22,988 bases of DNA from Methanobacteriota archaeon (GTDB taxonomy: Archaea; Thermoplasmatota; Poseidoniia; MGIII; CG-Epi1). Shown one piece after another: positions 14,746-22,310 of the stretch (position 1 is the first letter of the stretch; each line of letters opens with the position of its first letter). Below the pieces are notes generated by a model. That model was given only the letters and a program-made list of their open reading frames with translations, was not told the origin of the DNA and did no database searches. The translations under genes and the position numbers were made by a program. Where the stretch lies: positions 1 to 22,988 of the forward strand of contig JAAZXP010000005.1 of the NCBI GenBank assembly GCA_014240055.1. Direction: 5' to 3'.

Positions 14746-16076
14746 TAGAGTGCGTCCAAAACATTGTTAATTATTTCTTCAGAATGTCCTATGTAATTTT
14801 CAGGCTGCAAAGTTTTGGCTATTGTTTTTCCGTCCAAATATTCTTTTACTACTGAATTATTGCTAATAGCTTCATTAAATGTTATCTTATTAGTTTCAGC
14901 TTCCATAGAAATCTGGCGTACAAGTTCATGTGCTTCTTGTCTTCCTAAATCAGTTTTGCCAAGAGCAATAACAAAGGCTTCAGCCATAGGAAGACCACCT
15001 GCATTTGATATGTTTTCTGCCATTTTCTCTTTATTGACATAAAGGTTTGAAAATACGTCATCAGATTTAATGATAATATATTCTAATAAAATATAAAATT
15101 GTGGTAAAATTATTCTTTCACTACTTGAATTGGCTAAATCTCTTTCATGCCATTGTAAATTGTTTTCATACGAGGTATAAAGCATGGATCTAACTATTCT
15201 GGACAATCCACCTATGTTCTCAGAAGTAATTGGATTTTTCTTTTGAGCCATCGTTGAAGAACCTACTTGTTTTTCTTTGTTGAATGCTTCAGCTACTTCA
15301 TTAATATCACTTCTTTGCAAATTACGTACTTCTAGAGTGAACTTTTCTAGACTTGTTGCGAGGTTCGAACCCCAAGCAATAACTTCAGCTATTCTGTCCC
15401 TTCCTAATATTTGAGTAGTCGCTAATGGTTCATTTAATCCCAATTTTTTGCATATTGCCGATTGTACATCTATTGTATTTGGAGCCATGGCTGCACCCGA
15501 TCCAACAGCTCCAAGAAATTTACCAGTCAAAATACGAGGTTTAATTTCTTCTAATCTTTCACGATGTCTACAAAGTTCGGCTAGGAATACTGCAATTTTT
15601 AGACCAAATGTTATTGGTGTGGCCCATTGCCCATGAGTTCTCCCCAACATCACCGTTTTTTTGTGGGACTTAGCCAGTTTTGCCATTGACTTAATCAAGG
15701 AGTTAATGGCTTTCTCTAGTAGTTCTATTGCTGCCTTATGCTGTAAGGCTCTACCAGTATCAACAATGTCGTAGCTAGTAGCTCCGAAGTGGATCCACTT
15801 ACCGGAATCTCCAGATTGCTCTTCTAAGGCTTTAACGACAGCCATTACATCATGATTGATTTCAGATTCAATTTCTTCAACTCGTTCTCTTTTGACTAAT
15901 TTAACACCATTTCGGATGCTTTCAGCACTACCTTTAGGGATTATTTTTTTAGATTCTTGAACTTCAGCTAAGGTAGCCTCAACTTCTAATAAATATTTTA
16001 AGTAAGAATTAGCTCTGAACACAGTCCTCATTTGTTCCGTGCCGTATCTATAGTCGAGTACACTTACCGGGTCCAT
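14745..16076 (-). CDS. purB: Adenylosuccinate lyase
   Basis: This 443-residue enzyme of the fumarase/aspartase superfamily splits SAICAR in purine synthesis and adenylosuccinate in AMP synthesis, releasing fumarate. The N-terminus reads MDPVSVLDYRYG, the family's usual opening. Key elements are NHDV (His75), GATSYDIVDT (98-107), GRTHGQWATPITFG with the catalytic His148, and the flexible signature loop GSSTMAQKKNP (272-282) with the catalytic serine. The usual Pro after Met is Ala here. The frame is open to an ATG at 16106, but that start is rejected because it falls at the TATA-like box; the ATG at 16076 is 25 bases from it. It is first in an operon with the THUMP and panE genes. Other purine genes (purD) occur near the window's right end. 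Confidence 0.95.
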   Translation of the reverse strand: MDPVSVLDYRYGTEQMRTVFRANSYLKYLLEVEATLAEVQESKKIIPKGSAESIRNGVKLVKRERVEEIESEINHDVMAVVKALEEQSGDSGKWIHFGATSYDIVDTGRALQHKAAIELLEKAINSLIKSMAKLAKSHKKTVMLGRTHGQWATPITFGLKIAVFLAELCRHRERLEEIKPRILTGKFLGAVGSGAAMAPNTIDVQSAICKKLGLNEPLATTQILGRDRIAEVIAWGSNLATSLEKFTLEVRNLQRSDINEVAEAFNKEKQVGSSTMAQKKNPITSENIGGLSRIVRSMLYTSYENNLQWHERDLANSSSERIILPQFYILLEYIIIKSDDVFSNLYVNKEKMAENISNAGGLPMAEAFVIALGKTDLGRQEAHELVRQISMEAETNKITFNEAISNNSVVKEYLDGKTIAKTLQPENYIGHSEEIINNVLDAL

Positions 16077-16095
16077 AGTTTCGCAAAAAGTACTC

Positions 16096-16104
16096 CATAT
16101 AAAC
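16096..16104 (-). promoter_or_regulatory. TATA-like promoter of the purB operon
   Basis: On the minus strand this reads gtttatatg, centred about 25 bases before the ATG at 16076. The spacing fits a leaderless transcript and decides the purB start. It lies in the 95-base divergent gap shared with the CARDB gene. Confidence 0.6.
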
Positions 16105-16140
16105 ACTGTGTTTCATTTCACCAAATTTTTATTGGCATTC

Positions 16141-16149
16141 TTTTATATA
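16141..16149 (+). promoter_or_regulatory. TATA-like promoter of the CARDB surface-protein gene
   Basis: The sequence ttttatata is centred about 27 bases before the ATG at 16172, again the leaderless spacing. It faces away from the purB promoter about 40 bases to the left. Confidence 0.6.
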
Positions 16150-16171
16150 ACAAAACAATACGGTAGTATCG

Positions 16172-18724
16172 ATGAAAAGCCTAACAACGGGTATTGCCAC
16201 TATTTTGGGAGCAGTTTTGGTTATGCTCTTATTTACAAGCGAAGCTGAAGCCATCGATGCAGATTTAGTTCCTGTAAATTTTACTTTTTCCCCAGAATAT
16301 CCAATTCAGGGAGAAGCTATTGATATCTATTTTGAGGTAATTAACACGGGTATAGAACCAGCAAGTAATGTTGAGATTGTAGTGTGGAATAGTACATCAG
16401 AGTGTGACGTTGATGATGGTTGCCTACCTATATTTGAATCAACGGAATCAACAATAGCTCAAGATAAATCGGCAATTATTGATTTCAGTTGTGGTGTGGA
16501 CATGTGCGGAGGAACTGGTGATAGAGTCATTACTATTGGTGTAGATTATAACAGCGATATTGAAGAGACAAATGAATCTAATAACAGAATTGTCTATGAG
16601 TTTACTATTTATGAGCAGCCTTTGGCAAATCTTAGAGGATTACCAGTTGATGTTAATGTTATGATAACTCCTGAAAGTCCAGCTGAACAAGATTCTGTAG
16701 ACATATTGGTACTTTTTGAGAATGATGGCCGCATAGATTGTAGTAATTATTACATTAAATTTAGTCAAACATTCGAGGGGACTACCACAACTATAGAAGA
16801 TACGCAAATAAGATCAATTTTATCACCAGGTGAATCTGGCCAGTTTAATATTACGTGGAATCCTTCAGAAGTAGGAGACTATACTATTACAATAGCTCTA
16901 GATTCTGGTGAAAGTGTTGACGAGTTTAAAGAGGATGATAATGTTTTGATAACTACAGTTACAGTCAGGGCACATAATCCCGAACTGACTCTAGACATTT
17001 CTCGTAATATCACAATTACGCCTAATGATAGCTGGCTCGAATCAATATTTGATCAGCACTCGGTCAATCTCGAAGTACACATATTAAATGAAGATTATAT
17101 GAAAAGCGCCGAAGATGTAAGAGTTGGATTTTATGACATTCCAGAAGAGGGCGAAGAAACATTTATTGGCTATGCGTTTATTTCTTCGATTGTTAATGCA
17201 ACTAGAGTAGGTGAAGAAATAGTACCTGGTACTAATCCAGCACTAATTACGTGGGATTCATCAAGTGGTACTAATATATTAGGCAACCATACAATTGTTG
17301 TTAGAATTGACCCCTTAGACGAGATTAGCGAATGGAATGAGATGGATAATAATTTTACTTTTGAAGTCAAGGTTTTAGAATCAAAACCAGATTTGACAAT
17401 ATTTGATGTTTTAGTTGTTGGACAAGCAGTGAGAGGAATGCCTTCAGATATAGTTTTTACAGTATATAATAAAGGTTCTAAAGATGTTTCCGACGCTAAA
17501 ATTGATTTCCGAATTGATGGAGATTTAATAGAATCATGGGATGTTTCACTAGTAGAGGGTGAGTTCTACAATGTCACAGCTTCATATGTTTGGGACCAGC
17601 AACAACCAAGTGTTTCAGGGCATGCGGATCCTTCAAAAGTTATTGGCGAGTTAGATGAAAGTAATAATGTCAATTCAATTCTTATTAATGTTGCCGCACC
17701 TGAATATGATTTAACGCTTGTTACAGTAGATTCAGAAGAAGTTATTTTCAAAGGTGACCAAGTTTCAATGATTGTTCAAGTGAGAAATAACCTTGCTGTA
17801 ATTCCTAATTTTAGGTTGGCAGTATACCTAGACAATTCAACCTCTCCTGAGATCCAAACTTACGATTTTGAAGGAAATGCAATTTATTATGTTTCCCAAG
17901 AAAAGTTAGGTTATGAAGAGACAAGATTTGTTACAGTTTATTGGAAGTCAACTAATCTGATAGGTAATCGCAATATTACTATTGAGGCTGAGATTACTAA
18001 TAGTGATTTTGAAGATCAGAATCTGACTGATAATCAATTAAATACCAGTATTTTTGTTAAGGCAAAGAATTATCAGCTTTCCGTTGAGATGGCTAAAATT
18101 CCCGATCAAATTTATTTGAATCAAACACTTGAAATTTCAGTAAGTTCTTTAAATTTTGGACCAGAAATATGTTGTGAGTGTCCAGTTGGTACCGATTTTG
18201 ATAATTCATCCGAATGTATTGGCGCTGAAATCTCGCTTTACATAAATGAAGAATTATTTCAAATTTATCAAACAAACCCTCTCGGCCGTGTGAATGGGGA
18301 AGAAGTACATACATTCACTTGGACTCCTGCAGAACCAGGCAATTACTATATTGAAGCTAGAATAGATCCTGATAATATTATTGATGAATACAACGAGCTG
18401 GATAACAGAGCTTATGCGGAAGTGAATGTAACAGTTCAGGAATTTGTAGTAATAGAACCAGAGATTATAGAGGACGACAGTTCTTTGATAAATGAACCTT
18501 TAGTTTGGGTGCCATTAGTTCTTCTTTCAGTTGTTGGTTTAGGAATTTTTGGTTATAGTCGTTTAGGAGATGGTGGAGATTATTTAGACTATTATGAAGA
18601 CGATGATATTTCAGCTAATGTTCCTACTAAACAATCTGGTTTTAGATATGATCCAGTAACTGGAAATACTTATGATTCACAAACTGGTGAAATAATACAA
18701 CAGGGTGGAAAGAAGAAGGATTAG
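16172..18724 (+). CDS. Cell-surface protein with about six CARDB-type repeats and a C-terminal membrane anchor
   Basis: This is an 850-residue exported protein. A signal peptide (about 1-27, ending EAEA) is followed by roughly six beta-sandwich repeats of 105-125 residues. Each ends in an acidic loop of the type DE.NE.DN (for example IEETNESNN, VDEFKEDDN, ISEWNEMDN, IGELDESNN, IDEYNELDN), as in CARDB adhesion-like domains. Cysteine pairs occur in repeat 1 and in a CCEC segment near residues 665-670. A single membrane helix lies at 776-793, followed by a 57-residue tail carrying two copies of a YDxxTGxx unit (YDPVTGNT, YDSQTGEI) and ending KKKD. Topology is therefore outside repeats and inside tail. 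Such proteins are common in marine euryarchaea and may act in adhesion or as an envelope component; the ligand is unknown. Confidence 0.85.
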   Translation: MKSLTTGIATILGAVLVMLLFTSEAEAIDADLVPVNFTFSPEYPIQGEAIDIYFEVINTGIEPASNVEIVVWNSTSECDVDDGCLPIFESTESTIAQDKSAIIDFSCGVDMCGGTGDRVITIGVDYNSDIEETNESNNRIVYEFTIYEQPLANLRGLPVDVNVMITPESPAEQDSVDILVLFENDGRIDCSNYYIKFSQTFEGTTTTIEDTQIRSILSPGESGQFNITWNPSEVGDYTITIALDSGESVDEFKEDDNVLITTVTVRAHNPELTLDISRNITITPNDSWLESIFDQHSVNLEVHILNEDYMKSAEDVRVGFYDIPEEGEETFIGYAFISSIVNATRVGEEIVPGTNPALITWDSSSGTNILGNHTIVVRIDPLDEISEWNEMDNNFTFEVKVLESKPDLTIFDVLVVGQAVRGMPSDIVFTVYNKGSKDVSDAKIDFRIDGDLIESWDVSLVEGEFYNVTASYVWDQQQPSVSGHADPSKVIGELDESNNVNSILINVAAPEYDLTLVTVDSEEVIFKGDQVSMIVQVRNNLAVIPNFRLAVYLDNSTSPEIQTYDFEGNAIYYVSQEKLGYEETRFVTVYWKSTNLIGNRNITIEAEITNSDFEDQNLTDNQLNTSIFVKAKNYQLSVEMAKIPDQIYLNQTLEISVSSLNFGPEICCECPVGTDFDNSSECIGAEISLYINEELFQIYQTNPLGRVNGEEVHTFTWTPAEPGNYYIEARIDPDNIIDEYNELDNRAYAEVNVTVQEFVVIEPEIIEDDSSLINEPLVWVPLVLLSVVGLGIFGYSRLGDGGDYLDYYEDDDISANVPTKQSGFRYDPVTGNTYDSQTGEIIQQGGKKKD

Positions 18725-18813
18725 TTAGGCTATGATATGGTATATTTTACGTATTTACTTATGGAATTTCGTTCCTAGTTGAATTGTCTATAACATTTTA
18801 AAATATTGACAAA

Positions 18814-18842
18814 CACTTTTTCAGATAAGAGGAAAAGGAAAA
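18814..18842. terminator. Possible T-rich terminators between convergent genes
   Basis: The 118-base gap between the CARDB gene and the convergent reductase gene holds a five-T run on the plus strand (18817-18821). Directly after the reductase stop, the minus strand reads ttttccttttcc (12 bases). Archaeal termination often uses T-tracts without strong hairpins, so both are candidates. The rest of the gap is AT-rich and shows no gene. Confidence 0.3.
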
Positions 18843-19952
18843 TCAGTAAACGTCTCTAAGATATCTGTGCTCTTCTTTCATTAATGTTTGATTAATATAT
18901 ATTTCAGCATCTTCTTGGTTCATTTTACCATGTTTGTGAGCGATTTCAATTAGTGCTTTATGAACATCTTTAGCCATGTATTGTTTGTCGCCACAGACAT
19001 AGAAATACGCGCCATTTTTTAGCCACTTCCATATTTCTTTTCCATTACTGAGTAATCTGTGTTGAACATATATTTTATTCTCTTGATCTCTTGAAAATGC
19101 AGTGGTTAATTTTTGTAAGTTACCTTCTTTCATATATTCAGTCCATTCATCTTTATAGAAGAAGGTCGATTCTTCATGAACCTCTCCGAAGAATAACCAG
19201 TTCTTACCGGATGCATGAGTTTCTTTTCTATGTTCTATAAATGCTCGGAAAGGGGCAATTCCAGTCCCAGGTCCAACCATGATAATATTTTTTGTTCCAT
19301 CTTCAGGTATGATAAAATCTCTTGTCTGCGAAATGTAAACTGGTATTTTTGTTTTATTTATTTCTACTCTGTTTGCAAGGTCTCCAGTAGCAAGACCAAA
19401 TCGTTCCCTTTCAAAATTGTTATATTTGACAATTGCGACAGTAAGATGTACTTCTCCAGGATGGGCCTTTGGTGAGGAACTAATAGAATACAAGCGAGGC
19501 GAAATAGGAGGTAATGTATCTATCAATTCTTGGGGAGTAAAATTGACCTTATATTCACTTAGTATGTCTATGCAATCTCTAGTAAAAAGATATTTTTCTG
19601 TTTTGTCTTTATCTTCTAATATTTCTTCTAATTCTTTTTTAACTTTCTTTTTATCAATTTTTTCGCAGACAATAGTTAAGAATTTTTTACTTGCTCTATG
19701 GATTACAAATCGATTTAGTAAAGCATGCTCAATAGTTACTTCCCCAGTTTCTTTAGTATTTACTAAGTCACTACGTTTTGCCTTTATTTTACGTATTGTT
19801 TGTTTTACTAGTTCAATATTATTAATAGGATAAAAGCCGAGTGAATCGCCCGGTTTGTATCTTATTCCGCTACCTCGGAGAGATATTTCATAATGATTAG
19901 TTTCTTTTCCAGAACCTTCAGAGATACTGTAACAATTAGTTACAGTTGCCAT
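18843..19952 (-). CDS. CysJ/cytochrome-P450-reductase-like FAD/NADPH oxidoreductase without flavodoxin domain
   Basis: This 369-residue protein corresponds to the FAD and NADPH halves of the sulfite reductase alpha subunit and cytochrome P450 reductase group. The FAD-binding module has YKPGDSLGFYP (32-42), a helical insert (about 70-140) and RLYSISSSP (153-161). The pyridine-nucleotide module has GPGTGIAPFRAF (228-239), LFFGEVHEE (253-261), FYVCGD (317-322) and the terminal RYLRDVY, whose last Tyr would stack on the flavin as in CysJ. The usual N-terminal FMN flavodoxin domain is absent, and the start codon is well placed, so this is not truncation. It would pass electrons from NADPH to a separate flavodoxin, ferredoxin or reductase. 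No partner is visible nearby. A TATA-like box about 27 bases upstream overlaps the L15e stop. Confidence 0.83.
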   Translation of the reverse strand: MATVTNCYSISEGSGKETNHYEISLRGSGIRYKPGDSLGFYPINNIELVKQTIRKIKAKRSDLVNTKETGEVTIEHALLNRFVIHRASKKFLTIVCEKIDKKKVKKELEEILEDKDKTEKYLFTRDCIDILSEYKVNFTPQELIDTLPPISPRLYSISSSPKAHPGEVHLTVAIVKYNNFERERFGLATGDLANRVEINKTKIPVYISQTRDFIIPEDGTKNIIMVGPGTGIAPFRAFIEHRKETHASGKNWLFFGEVHEESTFFYKDEWTEYMKEGNLQKLTTAFSRDQENKIYVQHRLLSNGKEIWKWLKNGAYFYVCGDKQYMAKDVHKALIEIAHKHGKMNQEDAEIYINQTLMKEEHRYLRDVY

Positions 19953-19973
19953 GAATGGATTTTTTCTGTCGTA

Positions 19974-19984
19974 GGCTATACTAT
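19974..19984 (-). promoter_or_regulatory. Possible TATA-like box for the reductase gene
   Basis: On the minus strand this reads atagtatagcc, about 27 bases before the ATG at 19952 and next to the L15e stop codon (19992-19994). It could give the reductase its own transcript instead of relying on read-through from L15e. Confidence 0.35.
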
Positions 19985-19991
19985 CAACTCA

Positions 19992-20612
19992 CTATGTTTT
20001 TCTTGGTGGATGAGGTGTTCTGCTCTGCTTATTACGTGATAAGTGTTTGCGGCGGCTTGGTCTCAATTTTTCAGCACCTTTACCCTTATTGAATAAACCA
20101 CGGGATTTTTTCCCAGCAGATGTAAGTCCTCTGTGCGCTCTACCTTTATGAGCTCTGTTACAAATCCAATTAATTTTTGAATCTGCAATAATGGAAGGAT
20201 GATTAGGATCTACCATGATAACTTCGTACCATTTGTATCTACCATCGTCAGCCACCCAATATGAATTTAAAATTTCTAGGTTGGGATATTTTTTACAAGT
20301 TCTTTCTTCAGCAATCATTTGAAGATTTTTGCTCATGGTAATTTTTGCAATACCCATTCTTTTAGCTCGTCTACCTGAAGTAATTGCATGTTTTCGCATA
20401 CCTCCTCTTCTGATACGAGTTCGAGCCATTACGTATCCTTGCTTTGCTCTGAAACCTAAAGCTCTAGCTCTGTCAATTCTTGTTGGTCTTTCAATTTTAA
20501 CAGTAGCGTCTTGTTTTCTGTATTGAACTAATCTTTCTTTCTGAAGCAATTTCATATCTCCAGATGGACGCTTCCATTGATCTCGTACGTAGTTGTATAA
20601 TGATTTACTCAT
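19992..20612 (-). CDS. rpl15e: 50S ribosomal protein L15e
   Basis: This 206-residue, highly basic protein is the archaeal/eukaryotic-type large-subunit protein L15e (eL15). It begins MSKSLYNYVRDQWKRP and has the family blocks RIDRARALGFRAKQGYVMARTRIRRGG, NLEILNSYWVADDGRYKWYEVIMVDP, and NRAHKGRAHRGLTSAGKKSRG, in that order and nearly without gaps. A lysine/arginine-rich tail with SRRKHLSRNKQ ends in PPRKT. Length is slightly above the usual archaeal 190-195 owing to the tail. It binds 23S rRNA in the large subunit. Unlike most neighbours it seems to have a leader: the TATA-like box is about 70 bases upstream, and gtgagg about eight bases before the ATG could act as a Shine-Dalgarno site. Confidence 0.97.
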   Translation of the reverse strand: MSKSLYNYVRDQWKRPSGDMKLLQKERLVQYRKQDATVKIERPTRIDRARALGFRAKQGYVMARTRIRRGGMRKHAITSGRRAKRMGIAKITMSKNLQMIAEERTCKKYPNLEILNSYWVADDGRYKWYEVIMVDPNHPSIIADSKINWICNRAHKGRAHRGLTSAGKKSRGLFNKGKGAEKLRPSRRKHLSRNKQSRTPHPPRKT

Positions 20613-20614
20613 CG

Positions 20615-20625
20615 CGATTCCTCAC
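20615..20625 (-). promoter_or_regulatory. Possible Shine-Dalgarno site of L15e
   Basis: On the minus strand the leader ends with aagtgaggaatcgcg before the ATG at 20612. The gtgagg element partly matches the complement of the 16S 3' end with about eight bases spacing. Most other genes here appear leaderless, so this is a notable exception. Confidence 0.4.
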
Positions 20626-20659
20626 TTCTAGGGTTCAGCTTTCGCCACATTCCCGTTAT

Positions 20660-20671
20660 CCTGTCGACAGG
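20660..20671. promoter_or_regulatory. 12-base perfect palindrome in the L15e promoter region
   Basis: The sequence cctgtcgacagg is its own reverse complement. It lies between the TATA-like box at 20679-20686 and the expected L15e transcription start (about 20657), so a bound dimer could block initiation. Its high GC stands out from the AT-rich surroundings. It might also be a chance palindrome. Confidence 0.35.
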
Positions 20672-20678
20672 CCCTACC

Positions 20679-20686
20679 TTATAAAG
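20679..20686. promoter_or_regulatory. Symmetric TATA-like box shared by L15e and the lipid-kinase gene
   Basis: The core reads ttataaag on the plus strand and ctttataa on the minus strand, so it suits both directions. On the minus strand the start would be near 20657, giving L15e a leader of about 45 bases. On the plus strand the start would be near 20708, giving the lipid-kinase gene a leader of about 70 bases if translation starts at 20781. Confidence 0.45.
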
Positions 20687-20780
20687 CTTGATACAATGTC
20701 TAATTTGTTTGAGTGGGCCGGAAAAAGTATCATTTGATGAACCAGTAATTACGAAGGGATTTTTAGGTAGAAGTCGGGTA

Positions 20781-21746
20781 ATGCCTCCAACGAAAAAACC
20801 ACATTTTTCAGATTCTCAGGTTAAAGAGAATTATAATGCAGTTAGAGTCCATTTAATAGTTAATCCTTTTTCAGGTAAAAAAAAAGGTTTGGAAGTAGCT
20901 AAAGAAGTCGAGGCAAACTTGATTGAATCTAAGATAGAAGTTGAATCTCATATTACTAATGGACCAAATCACGCAATACAAATTGCAAAAAGTTTGAATT
21001 TAATTAAAGGTGACGTAGTTGCTTCAGTTGGAGGGGATGGTACTTTTTGTGAAGTTATAACTGGTTTTATGACTCGTGACGATAAAAGCTACGAAAGTTT
21101 TCCATTGGCTTTAATTCCGGCAGGTACGGGTAATAGCCAAGCAAATGATATGGAAATCTCAGATTACCTTGTAGGCATTGATAAAATTCTTAACGGTAAT
21201 TTAAAAAAAATGGATATTGGTAGAACCACTTTTATGTTAGATGGCAAAGAAGAAATTAGATATTCTCACAATTTAGTTGGTTGGGGTCTTGGAGTGGATT
21301 CCAATATTCTGGCGGAAAAAATGAGATTTTTGGGGCCTTTAAGATATGATGTAGGTGCCTTAATGAGCATAATTAGAGGTAAGGTACGTAAAGCGAAGTG
21401 TTACATCGATGGACACTTAATAGATTCTTCATTTATATTATTGTTAATACAAAATACTTGTACCGGCGGTGATCGACTTTCTTTAGCGCCTTATGCTCAA
21501 GTGGATGATGGAAAAATGGATATAGGTGTAATATATCAGATTAGTCGTATGAAAGTTTTAACATTATTTAATCAACTAAAGGCCGGAGGATCACACATAT
21601 GGAATCCAAACGTCGAGTTTTATCGTTTTTCTAATCTAAAAATTGAAACTGAAGAACCTACTGCCATAAATATTGATGGAGAGAATATTGGGACTACGCC
21701 TTTAGAAATAGAAGTTATTCCCTCAGCCTTAAATATTTTCAATTAA
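20781..21746 (+). CDS. Diacylglycerol/sphingosine-kinase-like lipid kinase (YegS/DagK family)
   Basis: This 321-residue protein belongs to the family that transfers phosphate from a nucleotide to lipid hydroxyls. The opening strand VRVHLIVNPFSGKKKG (from residue 21), the nucleotide-binding GGDGT (84-88) and IPAGTGNSQAND (112-123) are the family's three N-terminal landmarks. The C-terminal beta domain includes LAPYAQVDDGKMDIGVI and INIDGENIG, matching the acidic-site region. In an archaeon the acceptor is likely an isoprenoid glycerol lipid precursor or related polyol, but this is inference. The ATG at 20781 is preferred; a TTG at 20688 or 20709 would add residues (IQCLICLSGPEK...) with no family resemblance, though TTG 20709 coincides with the expected transcript start. 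The start is therefore uncertain. Confidence 0.8.
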   Translation: MPPTKKPHFSDSQVKENYNAVRVHLIVNPFSGKKKGLEVAKEVEANLIESKIEVESHITNGPNHAIQIAKSLNLIKGDVVASVGGDGTFCEVITGFMTRDDKSYESFPLALIPAGTGNSQANDMEISDYLVGIDKILNGNLKKMDIGRTTFMLDGKEEIRYSHNLVGWGLGVDSNILAEKMRFLGPLRYDVGALMSIIRGKVRKAKCYIDGHLIDSSFILLLIQNTCTGGDRLSLAPYAQVDDGKMDIGVIYQISRMKVLTLFNQLKAGGSHIWNPNVEFYRFSNLKIETEEPTAINIDGENIGTTPLEIEVIPSALNIFN

Positions 21747-21756
21747 GGCATACTAA

Positions 21757-21762
21757 TTTTTT
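21757..21762 (+). terminator. Possible T-tract terminator after the lipid-kinase gene
   Basis: Six consecutive T residues lie about ten bases after the stop codon at 21744-21746. The same stretch sits about 24 bases before the pyrE ATG, so it could instead be part of a weak pyrE promoter. Confidence 0.25.
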
Positions 21763-21782
21763 AGGGCCTCCCTTAGGACTGT

Positions 21783-22310
21783 ATGGAGGAAGAAAAGTCA
21801 TTGGGCGAGCTCAAACAAAAATTAATGGAATGTGAAGCTGTCAAATTTGGTAAATTTACTTTAACCTCAGGCAAAGAATCTAGCTTTTATGTCGATATGA
21901 AATTAGCTTCAACTAATCCCGAAATTTTGAAACTCATAGCAAAGGAATTTGCCAGACATTTACCAAAAGACATTGACTTTATTGCAGGCATGGAATTAGG
22001 AGCAGTACCATTGGCTGTAGCTTTGTCATTGGAGACTGGCATTCCTTATTCAATGATTAGGAAATCTGAAAGAAAGCATGGAACTGGATCTCGAATTGAA
22101 GGCATCAGTAATGGTAAGGCAGTTTTAGTGGATGATGTAGCTACAACTGGTGGCTCAAATATAGAATCTGTAAAGGCCTTAGTCGATGAGGGGGTGGATG
22201 TATCTATGGTAATGGTTGTCGTAGATAGAGAAGAGGGCGCCCATGAGAAAATAGCACCTTTTGGCATAGATTATAAGGCATTAATTAGAATATCAGATTT
22301 GGTGAATTAA
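21783..22310 (+). CDS. pyrE: Orotate phosphoribosyltransferase
   Basis: This 175-residue enzyme joins orotate and PRPP to form orotidine 5'-phosphate in pyrimidine synthesis. The PRPP-binding loop VLVDDVATTGGS (114-125) is canonical. GKFTLTSGKESSFYVDMK (23-40) is the orotate-side signature with its conserved Lys and Ser, and MIRKSERKHGTGSRIEG (91-107) is the catalytic flexible loop with Lys94 and Lys98. Length equals that of the short archaeal form (about 170-185). The gene is followed by purD, whose ATG overlaps the pyrE stop (TAATG), linking a pyrimidine and a purine gene in one operon. No strong ribosome site is visible before the ATG. Confidence 0.95.
   Translation: MEEEKSLGELKQKLMECEAVKFGKFTLTSGKESSFYVDMKLASTNPEILKLIAKEFARHLPKDIDFIAGMELGAVPLAVALSLETGIPYSMIRKSERKHGTGSRIEGISNGKAVLVDDVATTGGSNIESVKALVDEGVDVSMVMVVVDREEGAHEKIAPFGIDYKALIRISDLVN

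Noticed and set aside
16077..16106. Longer purB start at 16106 (adds MFIWSTFCET)
   Set aside because: The codon lies at the TATA-like box and the added residues do not resemble adenylosuccinate lyase N-termini; MDPVSVLDYRYG does.
18725..18842. Possible tRNA or small RNA gene in the gap after the CARDB gene
   Set aside because: No cloverleaf, TTCRANY-like T-loop or strong stem is visible in this AT-rich stretch; only T-tracts suggest terminators.
20695..20736. Thirteen-codon frame beginning ATG TCT AAT as a leader peptide
   Set aside because: It starts only about 12 bases after the TATA core, before the expected transcription start, so it is probably not in the transcript.
20688..20780. Upstream TTG start of the lipid-kinase gene
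   Set aside because: The TTG at 20688 directly adjoins the TATA-like box and the extra residues have no family similarity. TTG 20709 remains possible but is weaker than ATG 20781.
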